From the NCBI GenBank assembly GCA_050259035.1, contig JBLMZW010000165.1, forward strand, positions 1-6,074: a stretch of 6,074 nt of DNA, read 5' to 3'. Each line of letters starts with the position of its first letter. The first letter of the stretch is position 1. A program made the translations under genes and the position numbers. This document shows positions 4,705 to 6,074 of this stretch, one piece after another. Below the pieces are notes generated by a model that saw only the letters and a list, made by a program, of their open reading frames with translations, had not been told where the DNA came from and made no database searches. Source of the stretch: JBLMZW01 sp050259035. GTDB lineage: Bacteria > Bacillota > Syntrophomonadia > Syntrophomonadales > DTU052.

Positions 4705-6074
4705 CATAAATCATTCGCCAGGTTATTCTTATTTCCTTTTTCCTTCAATGTTGGTTCATATTGTGCAGATTGTTCAAGTATTCCTTCAGCAATTTCTTTA
4801 AACACCGGGGCTGCATTATACCCCCCACTCTGCCCGTGTTCTACCAGTACGGTGACTACCCATTGAGGGTTATCAGCCGGGAAAAACCCAGTAAACCAGG
4901 TATTCAGAACTTCTTCACCTGCTGAAGTATAATGTCCAGTCTGGCTGGTAGCAGTCTTACCTCCACATCCTACGCCGGGCAAATCTGCGTTTTTTCCCGT
5001 TCCATAAGCAGTTACCTGACACAAATACCGACATAATTCATTACAGACAGCTTGATTTAAAACCTTTTCGCCCCGGTCCGGAGGATAGTAAATTCGAGTA
5101 TTCCCTTTCCCCCAGGTTTGGATAACCAGCCGGGGGCGTTTATATACTCCATTGGACGCCAGAGTAGCGATTAAATTGGAAATTTGGACTGGTGTAAGAT
5201 AAACCCCCTGTTGGCCCAACGTTGCGTTACCCAGAGCCGGCCGTCCGTAATCAATTGCTACATGACTGCCTGATTGGGTGTCGGAATAGCCTATAATTTC
5301 CTGTTCGGCCAGGTGAACTCTTCTGCATAACTCCAATAATCGGGTTCGCCCAACTTTTAATCCCATTTCGATAAAGGCAACGTTGCAGCTTTCGGCCAGG
5401 GCCTGCTCCAGATTCACCTTGCCATGACCATTCTGTTTCCAGCAGGGAATTGTAAGCCTACTGGAATACCGATAAGAGCCTGGACAATAGAATTCAGCAG
5501 TTGAATCAATGGCATGGTTTTCTAAAGCTGCTGCCGCGACCACGATCTTGAAAACGGATCCTGGGTAAAACGGGGTCAGGGCACGGTTAAGAAGCCAGGC
5601 TGATTCTGTATTGCCTTGATAACTTGCGGGGTTATATGGGTTATAAGTAGGTCGGCTGGCCATGGCCAATATATCACGGTTCTTTATATTCATGACCACA
5701 ACCGCACCGCTCGTTACCCTTTGGTCCATAACTTTTTCTACAATTGCCTGGGTTCTTTTATCTATCGTAGTTACTACGGCATACTCAACTGTTTCGGAAT
5801 CGTCTTTTGATTTAGGGGTCAAGCCGGCAATAGGCTGGCCCATTCCGTTTACTACGGCTACAACCTCTTGTGCTTGCTTACCTTTTAAGGTACTGTCATA
5901 TCTTTTTTCCAGCCCAGCATCACCCTGCAGGACCGGTTTTTCTAGCGACTGCCCTACGTGTCCCAGCAGGTGAATCAGAAATCCGTCTTCTCGATAGCGC
6001 TGTTTAACCGGAACAATTATAACACCGGGCGGTAATTTGCGGTTATTAAGACTATGTTTTTGCAGGGGGTACTT
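4704..6074 (-). CDS. Class B penicillin-binding protein transpeptidase, 5' end missing
   Basis: The frame is open to the right edge, so this is the C-terminal 456 residues of a longer protein. It is a monofunctional D,D-transpeptidase that cross-links peptidoglycan outside the membrane. An internal Met at 5843 is not the start: the 77 codons before it encode the dimerisation-domain end, including LLGHVG and GLEKRYDSTLKG. Counting from the edge, the serine nucleophile motif SVFK is at 173-176, SCN at 229-231, and the third motif is KTA at 373-375 (GGKTATSQTG) instead of the usual KTG. LGQQGVYLTPVQ is the usual conserved segment before it. The protein ends about 80 residues after KTA, without PASTA domains, arguing against a SpoVD/PBP2x-type tail. 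The N-terminal anchor is off-window. Whether it serves elongation, division or spore cortex cannot be told here. CVCNELCRYLC-like spacing of cysteines (344, 348, 352) is unusual for an external domain. Confidence 0.92.
   Translation of the reverse strand, partial: KYPLQKHSLNNRKLPPGVIIVPVKQRYREDGFLIHLLGHVGQSLEKPVLQGDAGLEKRYDSTLKGKQAQEVVAVVNGMGQPIAGLTPKSKDDSETVEYAVVTTIDKRTQAIVEKVMDQRVTSGAVVVMNIKNRDILAMASRPTYNPYNPASYQGNTESAWLLNRALTPFYPGSVFKIVVAAAALENHAIDSTAEFYCPGSYRYSSRLTIPCWKQNGHGKVNLEQALAESCNVAFIEMGLKVGRTRLLELCRRVHLAEQEIIGYSDTQSGSHVAIDYGRPALGNATLGQQGVYLTPVQISNLIATLASNGVYKRPRLVIQTWGKGNTRIYYPPDRGEKVLNQAVCNELCRYLCQVTAYGTGKNADLPGVGCGGKTATSQTGHYTSAGEEVLNTWFTGFFPADNPQWVVTVLVEHGQSGGYNAAPVFKEIAEGILEQSAQYEPTLKEKGNKNNLANDL

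Noticed and set aside
5841..5843. ATG at 5843 as the PBP start
   Set aside because: The frame upstream encodes recognisable PBP dimerisation-domain sequence to the window edge, so this is an internal methionine and the gene is partial.
1211..5973. Plus-strand open frames of 60-103 codons (for example 2311-2601, 3819-4061, 5662-5973)
   Set aside because: All lie antisense to well-identified minus-strand genes apart from one that mostly overlaps the yqeG end, and none shows a recognisable domain.
1..6074. Mobile element, CRISPR array, tRNA, riboswitch or toxin-antitoxin pair
   Set aside because: I saw no transposase, terminal repeats, regularly spaced repeats, cloverleaf or conserved riboswitch core, and all genes fit chromosomal core families.

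Overview
The window reads as a chromosomal stretch from an endospore-forming, anaerobic-type Firmicute of the Clostridia. A Desulfotomaculum/Pelotomaculum/Syntrophomonas-like lineage is my inference from gene content and moderate G+C, not a measurement. The strongest taxonomic marker is an intact gene for the late mother-cell sporulation sigma factor SigK. Strong GGAGGTG-type Shine-Dalgarno (SD) sequences support a Firmicute. All seven genes lie on the minus strand, so transcription runs from high to low coordinates. I see no convincing plus-strand gene, tRNA, rRNA, CRISPR array or transposon.

In transcription order: (1) 6074-4704, the C-terminal part of a class B penicillin-binding protein (PBP) whose reading frame runs off the right edge. 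(2) About 4637-3633, a response-regulator diguanylate cyclase (REC-GGDEF). (3) 3477-2755, SigK with an N-terminal pro-sequence and no skin-type interruption. (4) 2664-2134, a YqeG-family HAD phosphatase. (5) 2059-1202, shikimate dehydrogenase AroE. (6) 1233-688, a GspH/FimT-like prepilin whose start overlaps the end of aroE. (7) 548-39, a UPF0316 (DUF5698 plus DUF2179) membrane protein.

The window seems to hold three transcriptional blocks. The PBP and the cyclase are close together with no terminator between them. SigK has its own upstream region with a SigE-like promoter candidate. YqeG, AroE and the prepilin form a second group, with candidate vegetative promoters before yqeG and aroE and with translational overlap between aroE and the prepilin. 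The UPF0316 gene follows a 139-base spacer carrying two Fur-box-like inverted repeats and two tiny overlapping reading frames.

Start codons are notable. Where an SD sequence can decide the start, the five internal genes (cyclase, sigK, yqeG, aroE, prepilin) all appear to begin with GTG or TTG rather than ATG. For three of them this shortens the longest possible reading frame.

Most of the content is ordinary housekeeping and sporulation biology. The points worth a second look are the KTA variant of the PBP KTG motif, the Fur-like sites and micro-ORFs before the UPF0316 gene, the lone prepilin carrying an intragenic hairpin, and the c-di-GMP enzyme between a cell-wall gene and sigK. I did not find a clear new multi-gene system.
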